64,000 nt of DNA from Peromyscus leucopus (GCF_004664715.2 NC_051083.1:122640971-122704970), one strand, 5' to 3'. Counted from the first letter of the stretch, positions 11,725 through 23,172 are shown. Notes: generated by a model from the sequence alone, not told the origin. A program made the numbers and translations.

Positions 11725-11935
11725 ATTAAAAAAAAAAGTTGGTTATTATTTTATGTGTATAAGTGTTTTGCCTGAATGTGTGTATGTGCTCCACATGTGT
11801 GCTTGGTGTGTATAGCGACCTAGAATTAGGTTTCAGATGGTTCTGAGCCACCATGTGGGTACTGGAAATTGAACCCAGGCTCCTATAGAAGAGCAGCCAG
11901 TGCTCTCAACTGCTAAGCCATCTCTCCAGCCCCTA
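11725..11935 (-). repeat. B2/B3 SINE
   Basis: The right end is the reverse complement of GGGGCTGGAGAGATGGCTTA; GAAGAGCAGCCAGTGCTCTC and CCACCATGTGGGTACTGG lie inside, and the T-rich left end is the A tail. Confidence 0.9.
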
Positions 11936-12189
11936 TACCTCACAATTTAAGTAAACATTTTAAATATACTAAGTACATACAACCATTTCCTAATTAAAGG
12001 AGATAGTAAAAAGCAATGAATAAGTAAGTTCTCAGCAAAACAGAGATTTCTTGGAACCTCTTTATGCAACAGGTCGTTAGGCTATGCTTAGTGACTTGAT
12101 TCTACAGAATATGGTATGGAAAAAGAAAAAAATAGTATCTTTTCAGTAGAAAATCTCACAAATACTATTCTACATAGATGATTTAAAGG

Positions 12190-12575
12190 CAACATTGTGT
12201 TGGTTTACTTTTTTTAACTTGACATAAAAGAGAGCACTGAGGAAGTTAAATTGAGGAATTGCCACCCCCAGATTGGCCTGTAGGCATGTCTGTGGGACAT
12301 TTTCTTGATTGCTGATTAGGTGGAGGGCCCAGCCCACTATGGGAGGTGTCACCCTGGGGCAAGAGATAGCTGATTAAGAAATCAAGATGAGTAGACCAGG
12401 AGCATTCCTCCATGGTCTCTGATTTGTTTGGCTCCTGCTAAGTTCCTACTGTGGTTTCACCTCAACTTACGACTGTGATGTGGAAGTGTAAACCAAATAA
12501 ACACTTTCCAACGTCCAACTAGTTTTGGTCTGTGTTTTAGCATGGCCACGAAAAAAAATTGGGACAAACACCAAC
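12190..12575 (+). repeat. LTR-like rodent repeat (ERVL/MaLR-like, name uncertain)
   Basis: GATTGGCCTGTAGGCATGTC, GGTGGAGGGCCCAGCCCAC, GTGATGTGGAAGTGTAAACC then CAAATAAAC as a polyadenylation signal. Related relics lie at 27040, 29110 and 58245. Confidence 0.5.
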
Positions 12576-12597
12576 AGTGATAAGTCATGCTTGTAGA

Positions 12598-12865
12598 TGT
12601 AACCAACTGTCTTATTAAACAAGAAACACAGAGCCAATACAGAGATGAAAGCCAAGAGGACAAAGCAATAGCTAAGAGCTAAAAACCTTACCCTTCACTG
12701 TTGCTGTACCTCTCCAAAAGAGACCTACTTCCTGTGACTGTCTTTTTTTATAGTTTCTGTTCTGCCTTCTCATTTGTTGTAAACCCAACCACATGACCTC
12801 CTAGTCACTGCCTGTCTGTACAGACCTCCAGGTCTTCTATGGTTGGTATTGAGATTAAAGGCATG
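12598..12865 (-). mobile_element. LTR fragment cut by the next LTR
   Basis: TGTCTTATTAAACAAGAAACAC through TTCTATGGTTGGTATTG belongs to a minus-oriented rodent LTR family, also seen at 59395. It is truncated where the plus-strand LTR begins at 12866. Confidence 0.55.
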
Positions 12866-13238
12866 TGCTGTCGGATGGTCTGTATGTCAAATCTGTTGCT
12901 CTGATTGGTCAATAAATAAAACACTGATTGGCCAGTTGCCAGGAAGAAAGTATAGGTGGGAGTAACAGAGAGAATTAAGGAAACAGGAAGAGAAAAGGGA
13001 GACTGCCAGCCGCCACCATGACACACAGCATGTGAAGATGCCAGTAAGCCACGAGCCACGTGGCAAGGTATAGATTTATAGAAATGGACTAATTTAAGAT
13101 GTAAGAACGAGATAGCTAGAAGCCTGAGCCATTAGGCCAAACAGTTTAAATAATATAAGCGTCTCTGTGTTTATTTTATAAGTGGGCTGTCAGACTGCTG
13201 GGGTTTGGTGGGACCTGGAAAGAAGCTCTCCAGCTACA
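12866..13238 (+). mobile_element. ERVK-type 5' LTR (RMER17-like)
   Basis: Starts TGCTGT and ends GCTACA; contains GATTGGTCAATAAATAAAAC and CCAGCCGCCACCATGAC. Followed by TGGTGCCCAACCTG (13241-13258), which resembles a lysine-tRNA primer site. The same LTR group recurs at 13826, 33373, 54834, 57088 and 63284. Confidence 0.8.
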
Positions 13239-13825
13239 AATGGTGCCCAACCTGTTGGCAAGAGTTTCCACCTAAAACCTGATAATATTTAATAAGCAAC
13301 TCTAAATAGAGCCAAAAACAGCTTCCTGCTTCATGTCCCATACGGGCAGTTAGACACTGCAAAACTCGGGTTTGAGCTACTGGCGGGTTCCTGGTGTTTG
13401 CACTTGACCTGCAGTATAGCAGGAATGAGGCATCTACAAGTAGCACATTATGCTGCTGCTGCTGTGTGGTGGACTTAGCCTTTGCTAGTATTAAAAAAAA
13501 AAGAGGTTTCTGGGCTACACGCTGCTTTGACAGACGCATAGACCCACTATTTCTGAGAGTTGATGACTCCCAGAGCTGGCGGAAAATGTACCATCTCCAT
13601 GTTGGGAAGCTGAAGTGGGCAGAGCCAGCAGCCACAGCGCCATTTCAGTCTTAGAATGCTGCAATTTAAAGCAATAGTCTCAAAGTAATATAAAAAATAA
13701 GCCACATAAAGATGGCTATCACACAGAGAATCTGGATTATGTTGTCTTTGATATTTGTAACTGAAGAAAAATATTTGATTTCAAAAGCTGTTGAGTTATG
13801 CCAAAATGTATATTTTAAAGGTATC
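13239..13825 (+). mobile_element. Non-coding ERVK internal region
   Basis: Begins with the primer-site-like sequence. Blocks such as GGAGCC/AGAGCCAAAAACAGCTT, CTGAAGTGGG and GGTATCT also occur, in order, in the provirus at 52377-54599, so the two are related non-autonomous elements. No gag, pro or pol homology was seen. It is cut by a minus-oriented LTR at 13826. Confidence 0.65.
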
Positions 13826-14201
13826 TAGAGTTTTCCTGCCTTGCCCACAGTCAGGACAAATCTCTGTCACCCGCCAGTCCCACAGCCACTCAGACCCAAC
13901 CAAGTAAACACAGAGACTTATATTGCTTACAAACTGTATGGCCGTGGCAGGCTTCTTGCTAACTGTTCTTACAGCTTAAATTAATCCATTTCCATAAATC
14001 TATACCTTGCCATGTGGCTGTGGCTTACCGGCGTCTTCACATGCTGCTTTTCATGGTGGCAGCTGGCAGTGTCTCCCTCACTCAACCTTCCACTCCCCAG
14101 AATTCTCCTCTCTCCTTCTCCTGCCTACTTCCAGCCTGGCCAATCAGTGTTTTATTTATTGCCCAATCCGAGCAATTTGACATACAGACCATCCCACAGC
14201 A
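13826..14201 (-). mobile_element. ERVK-type LTR (RMER17-like), inverted
   Basis: Reverse complement of the same LTR group: AGAGTTTTCCTGCCTTGCCC at the left and ATCCCACAGCA at the right. Its first bases (TGTAGC) are lost. It lies inside the internal region of the preceding plus-strand element. Confidence 0.8.
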
Positions 14202-14689
14202 GGTCACCTAACAGCATCCAGGTAAAATGGTTTTGTCAAAATTGTGCCCTTGAGTCAAACGTGAAGCAAATTTAAAATTAATGACAAAATTGGGGATGAG
14301 TGACCTTTAACAACGCAGCTAATCCATCAGCTTGATGATGTGGTACAGTTCTGGTGTCTCTACAAGCCAAAAATATACACATGAAAACAGTGTTGATGTT
14401 TCATGATACTTGAATTTAAAAAGAAGCCTAATGAAACCACAATACAATAAGCTTTAGCAAACAAACAAACAGACATATCACTTGTATTGATAAACAAAAA
14501 ATTTAAAGCCAAATCCTCCAATACTTACTAAAAATCATGGACACTGTTATTTTTACAATCACTTTCTGGGTTTAACAAGATAAAAATTAGACTATAGAGG
14601 GAATCACAAATGGAAAACACTTTTTTTTTTAAAACATCTAAGCTTGTGTTAAGTAGGCAGACCTTGTTTACATTTCAGATTAGGACTGA
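14202..14689. other. No recognised feature
   Basis: Unique-looking AT-rich sequence between the inverted LTR and the L1 3' end. Confidence 0.4.
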
Positions 14690-15671
14690 CATCATCTACT
14701 CATTTAATCTCCAATATGCTCACAGGAGCTGGAGCCTTCTGAATAGGTTATAAAAAGTGGATCCTTAATGAAAGGTAAACAACAGCCCAGCCACAAACCC
14801 TGTAACCTACAATTGTGTCCTGCCTGTAAGATAATACAATACTAGCACAAAGCTTGTGGAAATAACCAACCAATATCTGATTTGACTTAAGGCCCACTTC
14901 ATGAAATGAAACCCATACCTGACACTGCTTGTGTGACAAAGAACGTGAAATTAATAACCCAGGGATCTAGGGGAAAACCAAATACTAGTGGTCTACTAAA
15001 AGAACATATCAATAAAATGACTACTAATGACATTCTGCTATACTCATAGATCAGTGCCTTGCTCAGCCATCATCAGAGAAGCTTCCTCCTGCAGCAGATG
15101 AAAAAAAATACAGAGACCCACAGCCAGACATTATGCAAAGAGTAAAGAGACCTTGGGACACCCAGCTCTAAATGGTCTCTCTCCATCAAATTCCTCCCTC
15201 AGAGGCTCAGGGAACCCTATGGAAGAGAAGGCAGAAAGAGTATAAGAGCCAGAAGGGATGGAGGACACCAAGAAAACAGGGCTCTCAACATGAGCAATGC
15301 ACATATGAACTCATAGAAATTGAGGCAGCATACACAGGGCCTCTATGGGTCTGCAGCAATGGGGTTCTAGTGCTGAAAGAAGTGAACACATGCCCCCATC
15401 CCTAACCCAGAAGTTATCTATGTCCAATTAATAACCATTTGCAAATGAAAATTTAATTTTCTCCAAGTGATTCTCACTGAGGAAACTAACTACTCTTAAG
15501 GGCAGGCTATATGCCCAGCAGTAGATGGCAAACAGAAAATGACCTCAATGGCATAATTGGAGGTTCCTTGTCTTGCAATGTCATGTCAGAACTTTTTTAA
15601 AAATCTTATTTTTAATTTTATTTATATAATATTTTCCCTTCTCTTTGTATCCTACAAGTGCTTTTCCTATA
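14690..15671 (+). mobile_element. Rodent L1 3' end, upstream part
   Basis: AACAACAGCCCAGCCACAAA, AATATCTGATTTGACTTAAG, CAGTGCCTTGCTCAGCCATC, AAGAGCCAGAAGGGATGGAG, ACATATGAACTCATAGAAAT and GCCCAGCAGTAGATGGC follow the rodent (Lx/L1Md-like) 3' region in order. Interrupted at 15672 by an ERVL-type element and resumed at 17764. Confidence 0.85.
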
Positions 15672-17763
15672 TGTCTTAGTTGGGGCTTTCATTGCTGTAA
15701 AGAGATACCATGACCATGGCAACTCATAAGAAAAAACATTTAATTGAGGGGGCTCACTTACAGTTTCAGAGGCTCAGTCCATTATCATCATGGTGGCATG
15801 CAGGAAGACATGGTGCTGGAGGAGAAGCTGAGCATACTACATTTTGCAGGCAACAAGATGTCAACTGAGACACTGGGCCTTTATGCTGAGCATAGGAAAT
15901 CTCAAAGCCCGCTCCCACAGTGACACACTTCCTCTAACAAGGCCATACCCACTCCAACAAAGTCATGCCTCCTAACAGTGTCACTCTCTATGAGATTATG
16001 GGGGCAAATTACCACATTCCACTCCCTGACCCCCATAAGCTTGTAACAATGTCATAATGCAGAATGCATTTAGTCCAACTTCAAAAGTTCCCATAGTCTA
16101 TCACAGTCACAACAATGTTTTAAAGTCTAAAGTTGAAAGTCCCTTCTGAGATTCATGCAATCTTTTAACTATAATCCCCTGTAAAATAAAAATTCCAACA
16201 CATAATGGCAAAGAATATGCATTACCATCCCAAAAATGTAGGGAAGGAAGCATAGTGAGAAAATACTGGACCAAAGCAAGACTGAAAACCACCTGGGCAA
16301 ACTCCAAATTCTGCATCTCCCTGGCTGATGACAAAACACTCTTCAGATCTCCAATTCCTTTCAGCTTTGTTAACTGAAACATACTTCTTTCTCTTGGGCT
16401 GGTTCCACTCCCTTTTAGCAGCTGCCCTCACCAGGTATCCCACAACTCTGGCATTTCCAACATTGCCTTGGGGTCTCCAAGACAATCCAGGCTTCAAATT
16501 CACAGCTTCACGCAATGGCCTCTCTACTAGGCCTCCATTCAGGGACACCCCTGACACATGCCTCAGTAGCTTTCTTTAGATGAGGAAACAAATTCCATAA
16601 CCTATTTTTTTTTTTCTATCCTTAACTCTAAAGTCACATGGCTGAAGCTGCCAAGTTCTGCTGCTTGCTAGGGCTGGAAAATGGCCCCCTTGTTCAATTA
16701 TATCTTCAGCAGCTTTCTGTCCTTCACTGCCTAAACTTGGCTGCCCTGAAACTTGCTCTGTATACCAGGCTGGCCTCAAACTCAAAGATCTGCCAGCCTC
16801 TGCCTTCCCAGTGCTGGGATTAAAGGTGTGCCCCACCATACCTGGCTCTAAATTTTTCTTTAGTTCCTTTTCACAAGTTGGAAACTTAGCTGGGTGGGAT
16901 AGCCCATAGGTCACCACTTCCTTTATTCCATTTCTTAATTCATTTATCTCCTTGAACACAGGACTTAACTCCATTCCACCCCCTGGCACTCTTATTTCCT
17001 CAAAATTTACATTTTGTAATCTGTCCTGCTCAGCTAGTTCCTTTTCATTATATATCTTTATAAGCATGAATACTAGTAATCACAAGACAGAGTTTATACT
17101 AGGTGATTTTGAGATTTTTTTTTCTTACAATGGAGTTAATCCAAAACTTTTCACTTTAGCCTCAGGCAGACTCTTTGGACCTTTCTTCACCAAAATATCA
17201 CAAGAATGATCTCTAGGCCATATACTAAAATTCTTCTCCTCTGAAACCTCTTGAGTTAGCCCCCAACAGTTCGAATAACTCTTAGTTAGCACTTCTGTCT
17301 TCCATGCTCCTACCAGTATGGCCTATTAAGCAGTGCTTAAAGCATTCCACTAATTTCATAGCCCAAAGTACCAAAGTCCAAATTCCTCCAAACAAAAACA
17401 TGGTCAAGCCTATCACAGCAATACCCAGTAACTCGTACCAACTTCTGTCTTAAGAGTTTTTATTACTGTGAAAAGACACTATGACCATGGCAACTCTTAT
17501 AAGGAAAACATTTAATTGAGGGGGCTTGTTTACAGTTTCAGAGGTTCTGTCCATTAACATCATGGCGGGTAGCATGGTGGCATGCAGACACAGGAAGTCA
17601 ACTGAGACACTGGGTAGCATCCTGAGCATAGGAAACCTTAAAGCCTGCCCCCTACAGTGACAGACTTCCTCCAACAAGGTCATACCCACTCCAACAAAGC
17701 CATTACCTCCTAGTAATGCCTCTCCCTATGAGATTATGGGTCAATTACATTCAGACTACCATA
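15672..17763 (-). mobile_element. ERVL-type non-autonomous element, copy A
   Basis: Direct terminal repeats of about 320-345 bp (15672-16016 and 17446-17763) flank a 1.4-kb internal part. On the minus strand the 5' LTR ends AAGACA and is followed by a tRNA-Leu-like primer site (TGGTACGAGTTACTGGGT, 17440-17423). A purine-rich tract (16034-16017) precedes the 3' LTR. These are hallmarks of an LTR retroelement with ERVL-type priming. Internal reading frames are short and resemble no viral domain. A B1 fragment sits at 16738-16847, at the same place as in copy B. No clear target duplication was found. It splits a rodent L1 3' end. Confidence 0.8.
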
Positions 17764-18112
17764 GTATGTATTGCCTTCCAGTTTTGTGCTTTTATGGGAT
17801 TACTAAGTGTGCTAACAAGTGGGTCTCTGTGTCAATATTTGGTTTTTTTTCTGCTTTTTCTTGGGTTCATTTCCTTTTGTTTCTTTTGTCCTCTTCTGAT
17901 GTGTTAATTTTTATCTTATTATATTTTATTATTACCCTTAGAAGCCTGTTTGTTTTCTAATGAGAGATAGCAATGGAGTAGATGTGGATAGGAAGGGAGA
18001 TGGGGAGGAACTGGGAGGAGTAGAGGGGAAACCATAATCAGGGTATAGTATGTGTGAGGGTAAAAAAAGCTTTTTTTCAATAAAAGGGGGGAAGTCTATG
18101 TTCCCATACTTA
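17764..18112 (+). mobile_element. Rodent L1 3' end, downstream part with poly(A) region
   Basis: Continues the L1 3' UTR: TTGCCTTCCAGTTTTGTGC, TTTTATGGGATTACTAAGTG, ACAAGTGGGTCTCTG, then GGGAAACCATAATCAGG and TTTTTTTCAATAAAAG. Confidence 0.85.
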
Positions 18113-18296
18113 AAAAAAAGTGGATCCTTTGTTAATGGGACCAGAGGCCAAAGAGATTAGCATCCCACTCTTTTTGTTGTTATGTAAAGACAGTATTTGC
18201 TCTTATTAGGCACCAGATCTACCAGATCCCTGATCCAGGATTTTCCAGGCTCTAAAAAAGAGAGAAGTAAACTACTGTTATTTGAGCCACCTAATT

Positions 18297-18990
18297 TGTA
18301 GCCAAAATTTTTGTTTGTTTGTTTTTTGTTTTGTTTTTTGTTTTTTGTTTTTTATTTTTCGAGACAGGGTTTCTCTGTGTAGCTTTGCACCTTTTCCTGG
18401 AACTCACTTGGTAGCCCAGGCTGGCCTCGAACTTACAGAGATCCACCTGCCTCTGCCTCCCGAGTGCTGGGATTAAAGGCGTGCGCCACCACTGCCGGCT
18501 GTAGCCCAAATCTTAAAAGGTCTTATTAATAAAAACTAACCTGGAGCCAGGTATTGGGGTGAATGCTGGAAGATCAGAGAAATAGAACAAGCCACAGCTT
18601 CCTCACCTCACCAATTCCTCAGCTGATCCTGTTTCCTCAGACTGGAAGCCTCTTAGTCCTCATCCAAATGGATCTCAGCTGAACTGCTGCTAAAAGCCTA
18701 AAAGCTTAACCAGATCTAGTTCCTGGTCCTCATGCCTTATATATCTTTCTGCTTTCTGCCATCACTTCCTGGGATTAAAGGCGTGTGTGTGTCACCATGC
18801 CTAGCTGTTTCCAGTGTGGCTTTGAACTCACAGAGATCTGGATGGATCTCTACCTCCAGAATGCTAGGATTAAAGGTGTGTGTGCCACCAATTTTTTGGC
18901 CTCTATGTTTATCTAGTGGCTGTTCTCTCCTCTGAACCCAGATAAGTTTATTAGTGTTCACAATATTTTGGGGAACACAATACCACCATA
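18297..18990 (-). mobile_element. Solo LTR with 6-bp duplication, interrupted by a B1
   Basis: Minus orientation: the right end is the reverse complement of TGGTGATATTGTGTTCCCC (here TATGGTGGTATTGTG); the left end starts TGTAGCC. Flanked by CTAATT and CTAATC (5 of 6). Two B1-like modules with GGGATTAAAGG and CTAGGATTAAAGG are part of the LTR itself. A separate B1 was inserted at 18310-18499. Confidence 0.8.
18310..18499 (-). repeat. B1 SINE inserted in LTR
   Basis: The T-rich (A-tail) side is at 18310-18358, the body starts GAGACAGGGTTTCTCTGTGT and the right end is GCCACCACTGCCGGC. TGTAGCCAAAATTTT and TGTAGCCCAAATCTT flank it as the target duplication. Confidence 0.9.
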
Positions 18991-19239
18991 CTAATCTGTC
19001 ATTCTGTAACATGGAAAGGCTGTTGGAAAACATATTGCCGGGCCTAATTCCCAGTTTCTAATACAGTAGGTCTAAACCAGATGCCTGAGAGTCAAATTTC
19101 CAATGCCTTTAGGTGATGACACAACTTCTGTCTTCTCTAAACATTCCACCATTTTTAAACAAATATGATCAAATTTAAGGACTTAAATTTTAAGGTTCAA
19201 ACCAAATTTATGTGATTTGAGGATTTTTCTGTTCTTTTT

Positions 19240-19720
19240 CTTTTACAGCAAGTGATTTTTGAAGTCTTACTCCAGTTGTGAACACTGTACTAGAAACTGG
19301 CATTAGGAGTGTAATGAATAAATAAAAGCATGTATTCTTTTAAATTTTGCTGTAGGATGGAGACAGCTAACAACTAGTTCTATATGATTTATTATTAAAA
19401 TTATAACTGCTGGAACAACTACGTAAGAGAATTAAAGGTACCTCAAGAGTCTGTGAGACTGGATAGTCTGACCTCATATATGATCAGAGATGACTTCCTT
19501 AAGGAAGTAGTGCCTGAGTTTAGTTCTGAAAGAGTAGAAATAGGGTTCTGAGGCAAAGCATTCCATATAGCATCAGTTGCCAGTATAGTGAAAATGAAAT
19601 GCAGTAAGGGACTACAGCTCAAGGGAAGAATGGCATGAATACAGTATAGAAAAGGAAGATGTCACACAGGTAGGCAGGGCCTGACAGGCACACTGTAGAT
19701 ATAAAGGAAATCACTAAATA
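19240..19720 (+). repeat. L2 relic
   Basis: ACTGTACTAGAAACTGGCATTAGG, AGAGATGACTTCCTTAAGGA and AGGCAAAGCATTCCATATAG follow an L2 3' order. Confidence 0.55.
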
Positions 19721-20350
19721 TTCCTGTAATAACTTAATGTGTATCTAAAGATTCATCAACCTAGTTGCTTTGCAAAGACAGATTGTAAGCAGAATTTAGT
19801 AATGGATGGGATAAGACAGAATGAGAAGAGAAAAGATTCAAGACTAACTTCCATGCTGTTATAAAATGCTGAAAACTGATCATTAGCCTTTTCCAGACTG
19901 ACTTGACCTTTGCCCTATGAAACATGAGGCCAAAAATAGATTTTATTTGTCCTTAGGAAAAGACTGGGCTTATAAAAATCTTAAACAGTAAGATGTCGGA
20001 TCAAATGCCTACTACTCCCCCCCCCCCAGTCTAAGAGTGGAAAATCTTTTTGAGAACATTATATTTAAGCTCAAAGTTAACCTATTGTCTCTTCAGTCAT
20101 GGAAGCAAAAAGTGACAGTAATTCATCTCGTTCCACTGTCTCTGAAGTACCTTATTTTTAGATTTCTAATGGCATTTATGATTTTCTGTCATGTATTTTC
20201 ATTATACAACTATATATCTTTTCTCTCTACACTCTTAAGTTCCATAATGAAACTTTGTGGTTCAACAAAAATAAGAAAACCTAAAGCTGTGTACTTCAAC
20301 ATAGATGTGTTGGAGCTACAAATGGCATTTAAAAGAACAGGCAGAAAATT
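19721..20350. other. No recognised feature
   Basis: Unique-looking. The 108-codon plus frame at 20037-20363 has no recognisable domain and runs into the LTR that starts at 20357. Confidence 0.4.
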
Positions 20351-20356
20351 ATGTCT

Positions 20357-20660
20357 TTGGTGATATTGTGTTCCCCAATATATTGTGCATCCTAATAAAC
20401 TTATCTGGGGTCAGAGAACAGAACAGCCACTAGATATAGAGGACAGAAAATTGTGGCACACACAATTTTGAGCAGCAGTTCAGCTGAGATCCATTCAGAT
20501 GAGTACTCAGAGGCTTCCAGTCTGAGGAAACAGGATCAGCTGAGGAATTGGCAAGGTGAGAAGCTGTGGCCTGTTCTGCTTCTCTGATCTTCCAGCTTTA
20601 ATCCAATACCTGACACTGGGTTTGTTTTTATTAATAAGACCTTTTAAGATTCATGCAACA
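20357..20660 (+). mobile_element. Solo LTR with perfect 6-bp duplication
   Basis: TTGGTGATATTGTGTTCCCC to CATGCAACA, flanked by ATGTCT at 20351-20356 and 20661-20666. It lacks most of the B1-like middle found in the copies at 18297, 26498 and 61242. Confidence 0.88.
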
Positions 20661-20764
20661 ATGTCTCATTAAACAATGTCAAATTAAACAAAAGAAATAA
20701 AGTGCTTGCTTATTACATTCAGATTTAAAGGCGCATGCAAATATAATTTAAAAAATAGTAGGGA

Positions 20765-20940
20765 ATGGAGGGAGAGATGGCTCAGAGGCTAAGTGTTCTT
20801 GCAGAGGACCTGCGCTCAGTGGGGATCAGATGCCCTCTTCTGGACTCTTGAAGCACCTGCACACTCACATGTGCACATTCCCACAGACAACATACATACA
20901 TATACACACATAATTAAAAATAAAATAAATCTTAACCAAT
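20765..20940 (+). repeat. B2/B3 SINE
   Basis: GAGAGATGGCTCAGAGGCTA, GATGCCCTCTTCTGGACTC and the AAATAAATCTT tail; part of the middle is deleted. Confidence 0.85.
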
Positions 20941-21426
20941 GCTAAAAATATTGCCTTCTGTAATTAGAAGGACTACTAAGCAAGAAAAGGTTGGAGAATT
21001 AAAGGCAAGGATGGAAATATTTCCACTGCTTTGTGTCACCAAATCCTTAAAGGTGCACTGGCAATGGCAGATTAATAGCAACTAGAATTCTGTAGCAGAT
21101 TTTGATCATAAATAATTTCTACATTTACAAGAAAACCTACACTCCAATAGTCTGAATCATGTGCTAGGCCAAGATCTTAGTTATTCTCTTTTAGGGGGAT
21201 AATCTTATCATCTATTAAAGCACCAAGGGAAAAAAAAGAAACTCAATCCAAAATCTTATATAAATACCTCAGCTTTGATCCTCACATTATAACTCACTAA
21301 TATACCATTCATTATTTAAAGCCTTTTTGTACTGCTTGTTATGAGTGAACCTGTGGTGTAGTCATGCCTTTGTACTAACTAAACACTTTCAGATGAGATC
21401 TAAAATTCTGGACTGTTAAAACTGGT

Positions 21427-21508
21427 CCTGCCAGGGTTGGGGATTTAGCTCTGTTGTAGAGCGCTTGCCTAGCAAGTGCAAGGCCCTGGGTTCGGTCCTC
21501 AGCTCCAG

Positions 21509-21541
<33 letters not shown>
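21427..21541 (+). repeat. ID SINE with long pure A tail
   Basis: GGGTTGGGGATTTAGCTCTG through GGTTCGGTCCTCAGCTCC and about 30 A; flanked by GGTCCTGCC and AATCCTGCT. A pure tail indicates a fairly young copy. Confidence 0.93.
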
Positions 21542-21611
21542 AATCCTGCTTTGTGGTCTAACAAACCTCAACAACTGCTTGCTCACTAGATTCAATTTTG
21601 TCAAATGACAC

Positions 21612-21762
21612 TTTTCTTAAGGTAGGGTCTCACTGTGGCTCAGGCTGGCCAGAAACTCACTACAAAACCGAAGCTGGCTTAAAACTCATGGAGTTTGACC
21701 TGCCTTGGCCTACCAATGGCTAGGATTAAAGGAAGGTGCTACCATCACCAGCTCAAATGATA
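21612..21762 (-). repeat. B1-related SINE
   Basis: GGTAGGGTCTCACTGTGGCT, CAGGCTGGCCAGAAACTCAC and GGCTAGGATTAAAGG with the right end at ACCATCACCAGC. Confidence 0.75.
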
Positions 21763-21764
21763 CT

Positions 21765-22205
21765 TTCTCAAGAGGTCTTCTTTTGCCACTCTATGATTAA
21801 CTCCAGACAGGTATTTCTATCTTCATTCTCTGTTTTAATTTCCCTTTGTCACTCATTACTAATAATTTCACATGACGTTACATATCACTTTCATATCATA
21901 CACATTATAATTCCTATTGTCTAGAACCTCAAAACCAAATGTTGAAGCGGAAAGAGCCTACTTAGTCTAGAACCCAAGATGGCCTCATGCTTTAAGAGGC
22001 TGACAACTTGCCCTTACTATGTTCTTACATAACAGAGAAATGAACACTTTTTCAGGCCACTAGAATTCTTTCCAACATCATCTTAGCCTTTTAAAAACTG
22101 GTATCTTCTCTTACATTAGAATGTAAGTTAAATGAGGGCAGACTTCTGTCTGATTTGCTCACCAATGCATTTCTAGCAAGTAGAAGACAATATATGGCCT
22201 ATGGT
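21765..22205 (-). repeat. L2 relic
   Basis: TTAAATGAGGGCAGACTTCTG, GTCTGATTTGCTCACCAATGC and CTAGCAAGTAGAAGACAATA resemble an L2 3' end; the strand is uncertain. Confidence 0.45.
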
Positions 22206-22311
22206 AAGGAATTCCACGAATATGTGTGAGCTGCTTAAACATAAAACTTTTCTTATCATAACCACATCAACAAATCATTACATCAAGAAGTTGAATTCAC
22301 AAAAATCCAAA

Positions 22312-22432
22312 TTGTATGCAGGTGAGGTGGCACACACCTGCAATCCTAGCATGTGGGAGACTAAGACAGAAGGAGTGCACATTTGAGGCCAACCTGGGCT
22401 ACACAGTGAGACCCTGTCAAAAACAAACAGAT
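22312..22432 (+). repeat. B1 SINE (old)
   Basis: AGGTGAGGTGGCACACACCT, TTGAGGCCAACCTGGGCTAC, GTGAGACCCTGTC. Confidence 0.8.
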
Positions 22433-22460
22433 CCCAATTGCTCCCAAGATGGTGCTACCA

Positions 22461-22542
22461 AAATCTCACTGACTGCTCTATCCATTTTAATGTCATAATT
22501 GGTGTATCTCACTGACTGCCCTATCCATTTTAATGTCATCTC
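22461..22542. repeat. Two-copy 45-bp tandem duplication
   Basis: ATCTCACTGACTGCTCTATC...TTTTAATGTCAT is repeated at 22506 with one substitution. Confidence 0.85.
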
Positions 22543-22585
22543 CTTAGACTTTTCCTAGACATCCTATCACAAATAGATCCTAAAG

Positions 22586-22752
22586 CCAAGTATGGTGGTG
22601 CATACCTTTAATCCCAACACTTAGAGGGCAAAGGCAGATTTCTTTGAGTTTGAGGGCAGCCTGGTCTATGTAGTGAGTTCCAGGACAGCCAGGGCTATGT
22701 AGAGAGACCCTGTATTAAAAAAAAAAAAGAAAAAGAAAAAGAAAAAGAAACC
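22586..22752 (+). repeat. B1 SINE
   Basis: AGTATGGTGGTGCATACCTT, GGGCAGCCTGGTCTATGTAG, (A)n then (GAAAAA)n tail. Confidence 0.88.
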
Positions 22753-22756
22753 CAGA

Positions 22757-23045
22757 TCCTAGGAGCTTAGGAGATGGTACAGCAGGCAAAGAGCTTGCCA
22801 TTTAAGTTTGGGGAACTGAGATGAGCTAGAAATCATATGAAAGCTGTGTGGGCACAGGAATCTGAGGATGGTGAAGACAGATTCCAGGGATTCCTGGAAC
22901 AAGCTGGTTAGCTAAACTAACTGAACAGACAAACTATGGATTCAAGTGAGTGACTGTCTCAATATACAAAGGTAAAAGAATAATCAAGGAACATACCTGA
23001 TGTCAAACTCAGGTCTGTCCACATGTGTTCGTGTGTGTAGAATTA
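22757..23045 (+). repeat. B4-type composite SINE relic
   Basis: A tRNA-like part (GGAGATGGTACAGCAGGCAA) followed by a B1-like tail (ATTCAAGTGAGTGACTGTCT) and CCACATGTGTTCGTGTGTG. Confidence 0.55.
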
Positions 23046-23117
23046 TTTCTTCCTTTCCAGTACTATTTTTAGTAGCTAATAAGTACATAGGATTTTCATG
23101 ATTCTTTTTGTTTGTTG

Positions 23118-23172
23118 CCTTCGGCCTTGTGGGTACTGGGGTTAAAGGCATATACTACCACACCTAGCTTTT
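23118..23172 (-). repeat. B1 fragment
   Basis: GGGGTTAAAGGCATATACTA and CCACACCTAGC. Confidence 0.65.

Noticed and set aside
16107..17067. Minus-strand frames of 90-160 codons in ERVL-type copy A, partly shared with copy B
   Set aside because: They are internal sequence of a repeated element, partly over a B1 fragment, with no viral or cellular domain. They may descend from an old coding region but I cannot support a product.
20037..20363. 108-codon plus frame
   Set aside because: No recognisable domain, AT-rich codon use, and the end runs into a solo LTR.
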